Assembly: GCA_039917615.1 (NCBI GenBank) | Contig: JBDSJD010000010.1 | Location: 62,001 to 126,000, forward strand | Length of the DNA: 64,000 nucleotides | Direction of reading: 5' to 3' | Origin: ZC4RG30 sp039917615 | GTDB taxonomy: Bacteria > Pseudomonadota > Gammaproteobacteria > Steroidobacterales > Steroidobacteraceae | Shown here: in pieces, positions 43,349 to 52,314 of the stretch | Position numbering within the stretch: position 1 is the first letter of the stretch | Layout of the letters: every line of letters starts with the position of its first letter | Notes under the pieces: generated by a model | What the model was told of the DNA's origin: nothing | What the model saw: only the letters and a program-made list of their open reading frames with translations | Database searches by the model: none | Made by a program: the position numbers and the translations under genes

Positions 43349-44941
43349 TTACTGCGCTACGCGGGCTGAATCAACGCGCACGCGCACTGTTCGCAATTGC
43401 TCGGCCGTCAACGAACCGAGGCCACCGTCAACGACGGCCCTCTGTCCCGCGGGAAGTGGACCGCCGATGGTCACGCTGCGCCCCTGGCTCGCCACCTGCC
43501 CCGACGCGTTCACCATCACCGGCGTAACCACGATGGATGCCAGCGCCATCGGTGCGCGATTCTGCACCACCAGCATCGCCTTGCCGTCGCTGCCCGCCTG
43601 AACTGCCCCGGCCACGTAGTTGGATGGATTGCGCGGTAGATCGAGCAGCACCGCTTCGCGCATGGCCTCCTGGCCGACGCTGCTCTGAGATGACGCAGCG
43701 TTTTGGTAAAACTTCAATGCGCCGTTCACGTCGCCACTGTCTCGGGCCATGTTGCCCAGGTACAGCGACGCCGGCGCCGTGGGCAGCAGCTCCATGCTGC
43801 GCGTCAACCATTGGCGTGCCTGCTGCCTGTTACCCAGCCGGTACTGCGCCACCCCAGCGCCCAGCCAAGAGCCAAAGTAGCCCGGGTTCAATTCCATGGC
43901 CCTTTGGTAGTACGGCAACGACTCCTGATAACGCTTCTCGTTGAGCGCAATGTCGCCCTGCAGCTGGTGAAACTGCCCTTCGCGCGGCACCAGGCGCACC
44001 GCTTCGGCCGCCAGAGCCTTTGCGCCAGCAACGTCCTTCTTCTGCATGGCCGCCAGGGCCTGGTCGTACTTGTCGTAGCCGGGTTTGAGCTGCTTGAGCG
44101 ACGCGATGCGCGCGGTATAGCGTTCAACACCGACATCCCCGCCGGCACCCAGGGCGGCAACGGTCTCGCGATTCTTCGCCACGCGCTCCCCCGAAGGGGG
44201 ATGCGACGCGAACAGACCCTGCAGCCAGTTTTGCTTGCGCCCCTCGGAAAGCCGCACGAAGGTCTCCTGCAAGGTAATGGCAGCAGCCGGATCATAGCCG
44301 GCTGCTTTCATCAGGCGTGTTCCATACAGATCGGCCTGCAACTCAGCATCCCGGCCATAGCGCATTGTCACCAGTTGCGCGCCCACGCCAGAACCCGCCA
44401 GCACCAGGTTGCCTACCTGTTCGTCGACTCCGCCCATCGCAACACCCAGCTGTGCGAGCACCATCCCGCCCTGCAGGAGTGTGCCGCGTTCCTGCGCCTG
44501 CGCGCCATGCCGCGCGGCTGCATGCACGATCTCGTGCCCCAGCACCGCGGCGAGCTCAGCCTCGCTGTTCAACTCGGTCAGCAAGCCGCGATTGACTGCA
44601 ATCTTCCCACCCGGCAGTGCCCAGGCATTCGGCACAGAACTGTTGAGAACCTTGAATTCATACGGCAGTTTTCGCTCCGCCACGGTGATCCGGTCCGAAA
44701 CCGCCGCCAGCTTCTGGCCCACTTCGTTTACATAGGCAGTAAGGCCAGGAAGTACTTCATAGTCACCGCCCTCGCTCTGCCGCATGGGCGCATAGTTCTG
44801 CTGCCCCATCTGGACTTCCTGGCCCTGGGAAACAAACTGGATCTCGCGCTTGCCGGTGACAGGATTCGTGCCGCAGCCCGCCAGCAGTCCGCCTGCAACG
44901 AGGATAGCGACGAGAGAGCTTCTGGAATTAATGCGTGTCAT
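43349..44941 (-). CDS. M48-family metalloprotease lipoprotein with TPR domain, BepA-like
   Basis: A 530-aa zinc protease of the BepA/YfgC type. The lipobox is LLAGC within the first 25 residues. The HExxH zinc motif is VLGHEIVHAAARHG, and the third ligand is in DAELQADLYGTRLMKAAGYD. The C-terminal half has TPR repeats (PREGQFHQLQGDIALNEKRY, YQRAMELNPGYFGSWLGAGV). E. coli BepA is soluble in the periplasm and maintains LptD; here lipidation is predicted. It converges with cysQ. Confidence 0.9.
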   Translation of the reverse strand: MTRINSRSSLVAILVAGGLLAGCGTNPVTGKREIQFVSQGQEVQMGQQNYAPMRQSEGGDYEVLPGLTAYVNEVGQKLAAVSDRITVAERKLPYEFKVLNSSVPNAWALPGGKIAVNRGLLTELNSEAELAAVLGHEIVHAAARHGAQAQERGTLLQGGMVLAQLGVAMGGVDEQVGNLVLAGSGVGAQLVTMRYGRDAELQADLYGTRLMKAAGYDPAAAITLQETFVRLSEGRKQNWLQGLFASHPPSGERVAKNRETVAALGAGGDVGVERYTARIASLKQLKPGYDKYDQALAAMQKKDVAGAKALAAEAVRLVPREGQFHQLQGDIALNEKRYQESLPYYQRAMELNPGYFGSWLGAGVAQYRLGNRQQARQWLTRSMELLPTAPASLYLGNMARDSGDVNGALKFYQNAASSQSSVGQEAMREAVLLDLPRNPSNYVAGAVQAGSDGKAMLVVQNRAPMALASIVVTPVMVNASGQVASQGRSVTIGGPLPAGQRAVVDGGLGSLTAEQLRTVRVRVDSARVAQ

Positions 44942-45282
44942 GCGTCCTCTTGGGGCTGCTGCCCAGTGTCATATGGACACCCGTGAATCCTAACGCCCAT
45001 TCAATGCCAATTGGCTGGCGTCGGAGGTTCATATGTTCCAAACCAAAGGTAAGCGGGCACCTACTCCAGGGGTCAAACTGGCGTCCATGAATGAAGAACC
45101 TGCTGCCAGCCGCCCAAAGCGACTTCCATTGTGCAGCGCGATCCACGTCGTCGATTGGCGACGGATGCGAACACACGATGAACTGAATCAATATGTCTCG
45201 CAACGACGTAGTCAGAATCTTAATTTCTCTTGGTACGCCACAAAGAATCTCCGAGACATTGATAGTCCAAGAGGAGGCATAC
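44942..45282. other. Intergenic region without a supported gene
   Basis: About 340 bp of less GC-biased DNA between the M48 lipoprotein and a 74-aa protein. One open frame (45033-45380, +) has GGAGG five bases before its ATG, but its translation shows no family, its 3' part overlaps the better-supported 45283 gene, and it ends in Arg/His-rich sequence. Nothing else is supported. Confidence 0.5.
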
Positions 45283-45507
45283 ATGCGCACCACTGTTCGT
45301 ATGGCGGTCATCGGAAGCGCCACTCTGTACCTGATAGAAAACATGGAAGAGGGCTGGTACGCACCGCTTTATTTCCTTGAGCGCACGGTTGAACATGATG
45401 ATGGGACGCAAGGGCCGCGTGTAATTTACGGTCAGCACGGATTCTCGAATCCGGATGAAGCGTTTCAGTTCGGCCAGGAGTGGTGCCAGGCCGTGGGAAG
45501 GTCGTAG
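45283..45507 (+). CDS. Hypothetical protein, 74 aa
   Basis: A 74-aa protein starting MRTTVRMAVIGSATLYLIE, with a strong ribosome site GAGGAGG (45271-45277) five bases before the ATG. An N-terminal hydrophobic patch and acidic middle (NMEEGWYAPLYFLERTVEHDD) end in SNPDEAFQFGQEWCQAVGRS. The frame stays open to 45193 but that start has no ribosome site. No family is recognised. The composition and ribosome site support a real gene. It is followed by tRNA-Arg on the other strand. Confidence 0.6.
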   Translation: MRTTVRMAVIGSATLYLIENMEEGWYAPLYFLERTVEHDDGTQGPRVIYGQHGFSNPDEAFQFGQEWCQAVGRS

Positions 45508-45558
45508 ACACCATTCCGGGGTTGCCTGGCCAACTCGCGAATGGCCCGGCCAAGAGTC

Positions 45559-45634
45559 TGGCGCCCCGGGCAGGAGTTGAACCTGCGACCCCTCGCTTAG
45601 GAGGCGAGTGCTCTATCCACTGAGCTACCGGGGC
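45559..45634 (-). tRNA. tRNA-Arg (CCT anticodon)
   Basis: A 76-nt cloverleaf on the minus strand: acceptor GCCCCGG/CCGGGGC, D-arm GCTC/GAGC, anticodon stem CTCGC/GCGAG with loop CTCCTAA, so anticodon CCT. T-arm is GCAGG/CCTGC with TTCAACT. The CCA end is encoded. It lies 27 bp before the divergent crcB start. Confidence 0.97.
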
Positions 45635-45661
45635 GGACCGTATGCAATGATACCCGCACCC

Positions 45662-46045
45662 ATGAATCTTCTGAGCATTGCGCTGGTATTCGGCGGAGCA
45701 GGTATGGGCGGGGTCACCCGCTATCTGCTCAACCTCGGTTTGAATCCGCTGCTGGCCGATATTCCCCTGGGTACGCTGGCGGCAAACGTGCTGGGCTGCG
45801 GAGCTGCTGGCGCGATCGCGGCGTTTCTGGATGATCGGCTGGCGCTGGATCCAACCTTGCGGCCGCTGCTGATCGTGGGCTTCCTCGGCGGGCTGACCAC
45901 TTTCTCCAGCTTTGCGCTGGAGGTTGTGCAATCGCTGGAGAGCCAACGCACACTGCTTGCCATTGGCATCGTGCTGCTGCATGTCGGCGCGTCGCTCGCC
46001 GCAGCGATCGCCGGGCTGATCGGCGTCCGCGCGCTACTTGCCTGA
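45662..46045 (+). CDS. crcB: Fluoride efflux channel CrcB/Fluc
   Basis: A 127-aa inner-membrane protein with four helices. GGAGMGGVTRYLL, GTLAANVLGCGAAG (with the conserved Asn) and the Phe-lined GGLTTFSSFALEV motif identify the Fluc family, which exports fluoride as a dual-topology dimer. The ATG at 45662 gives the usual N-terminus; one at 45647 is possible. Only 27 bp separate it from tRNA-Arg, so no fluoride riboswitch fits upstream. It overlaps the next gene by 12 bp, tail to tail. Confidence 0.95.
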   Translation: MNLLSIALVFGGAGMGGVTRYLLNLGLNPLLADIPLGTLAANVLGCGAAGAIAAFLDDRLALDPTLRPLLIVGFLGGLTTFSSFALEVVQSLESQRTLLAIGIVLLHVGASLAAAIAGLIGVRALLA

Positions 46046-47116
46046 AGGCGTTGGCAGAATGATCAATCCCCAGGGGCTGTCGCCAGCCGGGATACGTGTG
46101 ATCACCTTCAGGCTGGCAGCGTCCACCACCGACACGTCGTTGGAACTGCCATTGGCGGTAAAAAGTGTCGCGCCGTCGGGACTGATGGCCACGCCCCAGG
46201 GTCTTTGCCCGACCTCGACAGAGGCCAGCACTTTGCCGGAGGCGATATCCAGGGACAACAGGTTCTTGCCCCGCCCTGTCACCGTGTAAAGCCGCTTGCC
46301 GTCGTGCGAGATGGCCATGCCCACCGGTCGCGTCAAGTCTCCCTGCAGCTTGATGGTCCGCAGCACTTTATGCAGTTTCGCGTCGACCACCGTGATGGTT
46401 CCATCGTTCTCCGCAGACACGAAAGCCAGCGCTCCGTCGTCACTGAACTCGGTGAAACGCGGCCGCTGCCCGACCTTGAATGAGGCGGCGACCTGGTTGG
46501 TCATCGTATCGACAACTGCAATCTGATGGTCTTCCTCGGAGGACACATACACGAATCGCCCATTGGGATTGAGCGTGACGCCTTCGGGCTCGCCGCCCAC
46601 TGGAAGACTCGCGATGGTCTTGCCATTGGCCGCATCCAGCACGATGGCGCGGCCTGTATCTTCGCTGGCAACGTACAGGCGCTTGCCGTCGCCGCTTACC
46701 GCCAGCTGCTCCGGATCGGAAACTCCGCGCAGGATATTCACCAGTTTGAGAGTGGCGGTATCCACTATGCCAATGCCATCGGCGCCTTTGTCCGCCGGTG
46801 GCAGTTTGCTCTCATCGACACCAGGACCCGCGATGGGTGATCCGCTCAGGGCCACATACAGCAATTTGCCATCCGGCGAGAGCTTCAGGCCACGCGGGCG
46901 CTTGCCCAACTGCACGGTATTAGTCACCTTGCGCGACGCTCCGTCGATCACTGTCAAGGTACCGGAACGCTCGTTGGTAACAAGCACGCGGAAATTTTTT
47001 GCGGCTGGTTGCGCAGCCAGGCTGACGCATGGGGGAGCCAGTGAAATGATCAACGCTGCGATAGCCAGTGTGGCAAACCGGGCGGGGTATCGAGCTGCGG
47101 AGATATTGTTCATCAT
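46034..47116 (-). CDS. YVTN-family beta-propeller protein, exported
   Basis: A 360-aa protein with a Sec signal (ALIISLAPPCVSLAAQ, cleavage near residue 36). Six or seven YVTN/40-residue repeats follow: RVLVTNERSGTLTVIDGASR, LYVALSGSPIAG, RLYVASEDTGRAIVLD, FVYVSSEEDHQIAVVD, AFVSAENDGTITVVDA, LYTVTGRGKNLLSLD and LFTANGSSNDVSVVD. Such proteins are periplasmic or surface propellers, often near PQQ dehydrogenases. The PQQ enzyme here is 1.4 kb away. No enzymatic role can be assigned. Confidence 0.88.
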   Translation of the reverse strand: MMNNISAARYPARFATLAIAALIISLAPPCVSLAAQPAAKNFRVLVTNERSGTLTVIDGASRKVTNTVQLGKRPRGLKLSPDGKLLYVALSGSPIAGPGVDESKLPPADKGADGIGIVDTATLKLVNILRGVSDPEQLAVSGDGKRLYVASEDTGRAIVLDAANGKTIASLPVGGEPEGVTLNPNGRFVYVSSEEDHQIAVVDTMTNQVAASFKVGQRPRFTEFSDDGALAFVSAENDGTITVVDAKLHKVLRTIKLQGDLTRPVGMAISHDGKRLYTVTGRGKNLLSLDIASGKVLASVEVGQRPWGVAISPDGATLFTANGSSNDVSVVDAASLKVITRIPAGDSPWGLIILPTPSGK

Positions 47117-47141
47117 CGCAATTCTACCGACTTCCCGGTCG

Positions 47142-48386
47142 CTACTTAAGTTCCTTCACCACAGTGACGAGCGGCTCCCTGGCCGTACGGAGGGCCGCAG
47201 GACTCACCAGCGAAAGCGTCGATGCCGCGGGCAGCGGGCGGGCATGATTCCCGGGCAGCAGTGCCAGCTGTTCCAGCATGCGGGAAGTGACCTGATCGAT
47301 TGCAGGACGGATGTCGCGCACCAGATCGGCAACACCGGCGAATTGCCCCTGGTGTTGCCGTCGCCATTGCGCGAACAGCTCGCGTTGCAGCAGTTTCGCC
47401 GCTTCGATCTGCGCCCCGAAGAACCGGTCCACGAGCGCGGCAGACACACCCAGAGTTGCGGCTCGTTCGCGCATGGATTGCAACAGGGCTTGCTCGCGCA
47501 CCGGGTCTTCGATGGCTGCCTGTGCGTTCCACTTGGCCCGCGCCACCTCTGTGACCACAGCCAGGCGTTCGTCGACCAATGCAGCGAGTTGCACGGACGG
47601 CGTCGCCGAATTTATCCAGTCGTAGCCTTCCCACTCGGATTGTTCGCGCTTGTATCTGCGTTTGCCGCCCAGCCGGGCGAGCCCAGCGTCCACCACATCT
47701 TTTTGTAGTGACTCGCGCTGAATCATCATTGCCTTCTCAGCTGGCGCCCACACGGTCCGTACCGCTGCCACACACAATCCCTGCTGCGCCCTCTGCTGCA
47801 GACGTCCTTCCACGGCATCTGTCACCATGACATCGGCGCGATCCGCACGAATCTCATCAAACACCGTGCGATTGTCGCCGTGAACGATCAGGGTTGCCGC
47901 GGGAAAGTTCTCACGCGCGAAGCGCTCGTTGGTGCCGCCGGCATTGACGATCAGCCGCACCTGCGGCTGGTTGATTTCGGCCACGGTGTCGAAGCGCTTC
48001 TGGTCACCGCACCGAACGACGGGTTGTTTACGGTCGCTAACGTAGCGGGTTGAAAAATCCACGACGCGCTGCCGCTCGGCAGTGACGGAAATGCCGCCGA
48101 TGGCGATGTCGAAGCTTCCGGCCTGCGCATCAGTTACGAGTGTCGCCCAGGTGGTGCGTACGAATTGAACACGCAGCCCCAGCTGCAATGCCAATGCGCG
48201 CACCAGTTCGACGTCGGATCCGCGATATGTCTCCGTCGCGGTGTCGTACCAGGAATATGGCGCATAGTCGCCCGGGCTACCGACGCGAAGGACACCGGAC
48301 AATGCAGCCCCGGCCGCATGCGCGGTCGTCACCGCCAGCAAGACGGCCAGCGCTAGCGCCAACCGCAGAAGGACTCGTCGCGGCAA
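47142..48386 (-). CDS. Periplasmic cyclohexadienyl dehydratase–chorismate mutase fusion
   Basis: About 414 aa from a TTG at 48386; earlier in-frame codons lie inside tRNA-Ala. A Sec signal (RLALALAVLLAVTTAHA) leads to a solute-binding-protein-like domain (about 30-265) matching PheC: LRVGSPGDYAPYSWYD, GSFDIAIGGISVTAERQRVV, VRLIVNAGGTNERFARENFP, DNRTVFDEIRADRADVMVTD. Residues about 290-400 are a gamma-AroQ chorismate mutase (VQLAALVDERLAVVTEVARAK, RFFGAQIEAAKLLQREL). Together they would convert chorismate to prephenate and on to phenylpyruvate in the periplasm. An amino-acid-binding protein without activity is the alternative for the first domain. Confidence 0.85.
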   Translation of the reverse strand: MPRRVLLRLALALAVLLAVTTAHAAGAALSGVLRVGSPGDYAPYSWYDTATETYRGSDVELVRALALQLGLRVQFVRTTWATLVTDAQAGSFDIAIGGISVTAERQRVVDFSTRYVSDRKQPVVRCGDQKRFDTVAEINQPQVRLIVNAGGTNERFARENFPAATLIVHGDNRTVFDEIRADRADVMVTDAVEGRLQQRAQQGLCVAAVRTVWAPAEKAMMIQRESLQKDVVDAGLARLGGKRRYKREQSEWEGYDWINSATPSVQLAALVDERLAVVTEVARAKWNAQAAIEDPVREQALLQSMRERAATLGVSAALVDRFFGAQIEAAKLLQRELFAQWRRQHQGQFAGVADLVRDIRPAIDQVTSRMLEQLALLPGNHARPLPAASTLSLVSPAALRTAREPLVTVVKELK

Positions 48387-48393
48387 TGTCTGC

Positions 48394-48466
<73 letters not shown>

Positions 48467-48505
48467 ACAGCAGGCGGTGCATTCTAGGGAAGCCAGCTGC
48501 GGGTG

Positions 48506-50605
48506 TCACGGCGGTTGCTGCGCCGCCCGGGCAGCATTGGCCTTGCCGACGATGTAAGCCCGGATCGCCTCAGCATCATCGGCAGACATGGCCGCTGCGA
48601 ACGACACCATGCCGTTCTTCGTCAGCGCGCCATCGATCACGATGGCCTTGAAGGCCTGCGCGCTGCCCAGCGCGCCGCTGTACCGCAGGTCGGGGAACAT
48701 GCCGCGCGACAGGCCATCGGATCCATGGCAGGTGCTGCAGAAACGGCCGTAGGTTTCCTCGCCGTGCGCAATCGTCGCCGGTCCACCGAAGGAAGGTGGT
48801 GGATTGAGAACGGGCTCAGGGAATGGCACCTCGGCCGGCAAAGTGCCGGTTGCTCCGAGCTTGTAGACCAGCAAACGCGAGTAGTTCGGCGCGTAGTAAC
48901 TGCCGGTCTGACGGAAGCCGGCCACCACCGCCACGTATTGCTCGCCGCCAACTTCATATGTGATCGGCCCTGCCATGGTTCCGGTCTGCGTGCCGGCATG
49001 CCACAGCTTCACACCGGTATCGGCCCGATAGGCGGCGAACTCGTTCTGCGAGCTGCCCGCGAACACCAACCCACCGGCCGTGGCCAGCGTGCCGCCGCTG
49101 CGCCCACTGCCCAGTGGCACTCGCCAGGCTTCTTTCTGTTTGACTGGATCCCAGGCCAGCAGGAACCCTTCGCTCACCGGCCGCTGCTTCAGCCTGCGCA
49201 TGAACTCCTGGTTGCCGGCGAAGCTGATCGACAGTTTCTGGCCCATCGGGTTGTCGTCCTCGCGCGAGGCGACGAAGGCATAGCTGCTCTGGTTCGCGGG
49301 GATGTAGACCAGACCAGTCGCGGGGCTGAACGACAGCGGCTGCCAGTTGTGGGCACCACCGTAAAAGGGACTGACGAGCGCGCCCTTGCCCGTCTTGCCG
49401 TAGTTTGCTTCCGGGTTGACGATGGGACGTCCGGTCTTTTTGTCGATGCCCTTGGCCCAGTTCACACCAGGAACATAGGCTTGCGCCGACAGCAACTCGC
49501 CGCTCTTCGCATCGAGCACGTAGAAAAATCCATTCTTGGGCGCCTGCATCACCACGTGGCGCGGCTGACCGTTGAGCACAAGCTCAGCAGTGAACAGCTG
49601 CGACACGTTGTCGTAATCCCAGCTCTCGCCAGGAGTGGCCTGGTAGTGCCAGACATACTTGCCGGAATCGAGGTCGAGCGCGACGATCGACGACAGATAC
49701 AGATTCTCGCCGCCGCCTGGAGAACGGATCTCCGCCGGCCAGGGCGCACCGCTGCCCGTACCAAAGATCACCTGGTTGGTTGCGGGGTCGTAAATGATCG
49801 AATCCCAGGGCGCGCCGCCGCCGCCGGTTTTCCACCACTGCCCGCGCCAGGTCTTTGCGGCGGTTTCCATCTGCGGATTCTCGAAGCCCTTGGCCGGATC
49901 GCCGGGCACCACGTACCAGCGCCAATCGAGCTTGCCGGTTTCGGCATCGTAGGCGGACAGATAGCCTCGCATGCTGAACTCAGAACCGCCCTGTCCGATC
50001 AGCACCTTGCCTTTGGCCACGCGCGGCGCGCCGGTGATGGAGTAAGGCTTGCCCTCTTCGATGGTGAGCACATCCCACACCACTTTGCCGGTAGAGGCAT
50101 CGAGCGCGATGAGACGCGCATCGATTGTGGCGAGATAGATCCTGCCGTTCCAGGCAGCCACACCCCGGTTCACGACATCGCAGCAGGCATTCACCGCCCA
50201 TTCGCCAGGCACCTTGGGATCGTAGCTCCACAGTGGCTTGCCGCTCTTCCCATCGAAGGCATAGAGCTTGCTCCAAGCGGTGGTCACATACAGCACGCCA
50301 TCGATCACCAGAGGCGTGGACTCCTGCCCGCGACGAGTGTCGAATTCGGCGAACCATGCAAGTCCCAGTTGCGCGACATTGGCGGTGCCGATCTTCGTCA
50401 GGGGGCTGAAGCGCTGTTCGCTGTAGTCGCGGCCGTGGGACATCCACTGTCCAGCGTTGGCTGGCTCGCTGGCGGCCAGCAATCGTTCGCCATTAACCTG
50501 GGCCTGCGGCTTTGCCGCCAGCGCGGACTGTTCAGTTTTCTGGTCACAGGCAGTGAGGGCAGCAACCATGAAGCAGCCAACCGCGAGCGAACGGCCAATG
50601 TGCAT
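48506..50605 (-). CDS. PQQ-dependent alcohol dehydrogenase with C-terminal cytochrome c domain
   Basis: A 699-aa periplasmic quinohaemoprotein. The N-terminus has a lipobox (MVAALTAC), so membrane anchoring is likely. The eight-bladed PQQ propeller (about 45-590) carries the vicinal disulfide in AVNACCDVVNRG and several W-motifs (GKPLWSYDPKV, KVVWDVLTIEEG, KYVWHYQATPGESWDYDN). The C-terminal haem site is CSTCHGSDG (about 630), with the axial Met in the GMVSFAAAMS segment. It oxidises an alcohol and passes electrons to the haem. It resembles type II ADHs. The start is 13 bp from a hairpin. Confidence 0.93.
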   Translation of the reverse strand: MHIGRSLAVGCFMVAALTACDQKTEQSALAAKPQAQVNGERLLAASEPANAGQWMSHGRDYSEQRFSPLTKIGTANVAQLGLAWFAEFDTRRGQESTPLVIDGVLYVTTAWSKLYAFDGKSGKPLWSYDPKVPGEWAVNACCDVVNRGVAAWNGRIYLATIDARLIALDASTGKVVWDVLTIEEGKPYSITGAPRVAKGKVLIGQGGSEFSMRGYLSAYDAETGKLDWRWYVVPGDPAKGFENPQMETAAKTWRGQWWKTGGGGAPWDSIIYDPATNQVIFGTGSGAPWPAEIRSPGGGENLYLSSIVALDLDSGKYVWHYQATPGESWDYDNVSQLFTAELVLNGQPRHVVMQAPKNGFFYVLDAKSGELLSAQAYVPGVNWAKGIDKKTGRPIVNPEANYGKTGKGALVSPFYGGAHNWQPLSFSPATGLVYIPANQSSYAFVASREDDNPMGQKLSISFAGNQEFMRRLKQRPVSEGFLLAWDPVKQKEAWRVPLGSGRSGGTLATAGGLVFAGSSQNEFAAYRADTGVKLWHAGTQTGTMAGPITYEVGGEQYVAVVAGFRQTGSYYAPNYSRLLVYKLGATGTLPAEVPFPEPVLNPPPSFGGPATIAHGEETYGRFCSTCHGSDGLSRGMFPDLRYSGALGSAQAFKAIVIDGALTKNGMVSFAAAMSADDAEAIRAYIVGKANAARAAQQPP

Positions 50606-50617
50606 GACTGATTCCCC

Positions 50618-50634
50618 CCCGGAAGTATTCCGGG
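50618..50634. promoter_or_regulatory. Perfect hairpin overlapping the ribosome site of the PQQ-ADH gene
   Basis: CCCGGAA (50618-50624) and TTCCGGG (50628-50634) form a perfect 7-bp stem with a 3-base loop. On the minus strand it abuts and partly includes the G-run that serves as ribosome site for the PQQ-ADH ATG at 50605. It also lies in the 84-bp gap divergent from the flavin reductase gene. It may be a translational hairpin or an operator. Confidence 0.4.
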
Positions 50635-50689
50635 CACTATTCTGGACCCCACCTTTGCAATCCGCCACCACACCGACCGGAAAGAAAGC

Positions 50690-51379
50690 ATGTACTACGA
50701 ACCCGGCATCACCGCACACGGCCTGCCCTACAACCCCTTCAAGTCCTGCGTGGTGCCACGCCCCATTGGCTGGATATCCACCACCAGTCGCGAAGGCGCC
50801 GACAATCTTGCGCCGTTCAGCCAGTTCCAGATGGTGAACTACGATCCGCCCATGGTGATGTTCAGCTCCAACCAGAACCTGCATGGCGGGCGCAAAGATA
50901 CCGTGGTGAACATCGAACAGACCGGTGAGTTCGTGTGGAACATGGCCACCTGGGATTTACGCGAAGCGGTGAATCTTTCTTCCGAGGAGCTGCCCCACGG
51001 CGCCGACGAATTCCTGCATGCAAAGCTTGTGAAGGCGCCATCGCGACAGGTGCGCCCGCCACGCGTGGCCGCCTCGCCAATACAGTTCGAATGCCGGCAT
51101 TTTCAGACGCTGCGTTTGCCCGGCAATGGCGCGGTGGGCTCTGTAGATGTGGTGTTTGGACGCGTGGTCGCGATCCACATCGAGGACCGCCACCTGCGGG
51201 CGGACGGGCGCATCGACATCGAAGGCATCCGCCCGCTGGCGCGGGTGGGTTACCACGACTACACGACAGTCGAAAAGGTGTTCACCATGTCACCCGCTGG
51301 CTCAGCGGTGCGGCTGGCGGGCCTTGAAGGCTCACCGGAAAAGATGTCGGTGGCGCTGCAGCAGATTCGCGGCGGCTGA
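50690..51379 (+). CDS. Flavin reductase-like FMN-binding protein
   Basis: A 229-aa protein of the flavin reductase/flavoredoxin family with a split-barrel FMN fold. VVPRPIGWISTTSREGADNLAPFSQFQ is the characteristic N-terminal segment, followed by NIEQTGEFVWNMATWDLREAVNLSSEELP. Members reduce FMN or shuttle electrons to oxygenases. The ATG follows GGAAAGAAAGC. It is divergent from the PQQ dehydrogenase and converges with PPK2. No partner oxygenase is nearby, so the role is unknown. Confidence 0.85.
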   Translation: MYYEPGITAHGLPYNPFKSCVVPRPIGWISTTSREGADNLAPFSQFQMVNYDPPMVMFSSNQNLHGGRKDTVVNIEQTGEFVWNMATWDLREAVNLSSEELPHGADEFLHAKLVKAPSRQVRPPRVAASPIQFECRHFQTLRLPGNGAVGSVDVVFGRVVAIHIEDRHLRADGRIDIEGIRPLARVGYHDYTTVEKVFTMSPAGSAVRLAGLEGSPEKMSVALQQIRGG

Positions 51380-51402
51380 TCCTTAAGGTCTCGACCTTTC
51401 CG

Positions 51403-52295
51403 CTATTCCTCGAGCAGCTTTCGCGCCGCTGCCAATTCCGCGATGCGCCGAGCATCAGACTTTGGATACGCCAGCTGCAGCGACTCCAGGGTCTCGTTGA
51501 CCACCTGGGAAATGATCAGTCTTGCGGTCCGCTTGTCGTCGGCCGGCACGACGTACCAAGGCGAATCCTTCGTGCTGGTTGCGGACATTGCCTTCTCATA
51601 GGCTTCATGTATTCGTCCCAGTGCTGCCGCTCCTCCACATCACCCAGGTTGAATTTCCAGTTCTTGTCCGGATGATCGATGCGGTCCAGAAAGCGCCGCC
51701 GCTGTTCGTCGCGCGATACGTGCAGAAAGAATTTGACCACCACAGTGCCGTTGCGGTGCAGGTGCGCCTCGTGTTCGCGGATCGAGCGCAGACGCTGTTT
51801 CCAGAACGGCTTCGTACTGCTCTTGCTGTCAGGCAGTTTCTGAGCCGCGAGGAATTGCGGATGGACCCGTACCACCAGCACTTCTTCGTAGTAGGAGCGA
51901 TTGAAGACCCCGATGCGGCCGCGCTCCGGCAGGCGCTGGGCCGTCCGCCAGAGGAAATCATGATCGAGCTCTTCGGCGCTGGGCTGTTTGAAGCTCGACA
52001 CATGGCAGCCCTGTGGATTGACACCGGATAGCACATGCTTGATAGCGCCATCCTTGCCAGCCGCATCCATCGCCTGGAAAACCAGCAGCAAAGCATGTCG
52101 ATCGCTGGCGTACAGCATGTCCTGCAATGCACTGGTCCGCTGAATCTGTATCGACAACTGCGCAGCCGCGTCCGCCTCGTTGCGGTACAGCTTCTTCACC
52201 GCGGTTGGAAACTTCTGCAGATTCACCTTGCGATCTGGCTGCACCCGATACGCCGCGACGGATGGCAACTTGCGGGTGGCTGGGCGTGGCGTCAT
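51403..52295 (-). pseudogene. ppk2: Class III polyphosphate kinase 2, frameshifted
   Basis: About 297 codons if the frame is restored. The first frame (52295 down to about 51603) encodes YRVQPDRKVNLQKFPT, LLVFQAMDAAGKDGAIKHVL (Walker A), FNRSYYEEVLVVRVHP, FFLHVSRDEQRRRFLDRIDH and VEERQHWDEYMK. It then runs off-family. The remainder (AMSATSTKDSPWYVVPADDK and on to KLLEE) lies in another frame, 51588-51403. A single missing base at about 51601-51604 (AAGCC for expected AAGGCC) accounts for it. The family moves phosphate from polyphosphate to AMP/ADP nucleotides. Real mutation or sequencing error cannot be told apart here. Confidence 0.85.
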
Positions 52296-52314
52296 GACGG
52301 GCCTACCACCGTTT

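Noticed and set aside
45033..45380. 115-codon frame with GGAGG before its ATG
   Set aside because: The translation has no family resemblance and overlaps the better-supported 74-aa gene; the ribosome site alone is not enough.
45635..45661. Fluoride riboswitch upstream of crcB
   Set aside because: Only 27 bp separate tRNA-Arg from crcB, too little for the aptamer, and no characteristic fold is seen.
48503..50611. 702-codon open frame opposite the PQQ dehydrogenase gene
   Set aside because: It mirrors the real gene from end to end; the translation is Arg/His/Ala-rich without family motifs.
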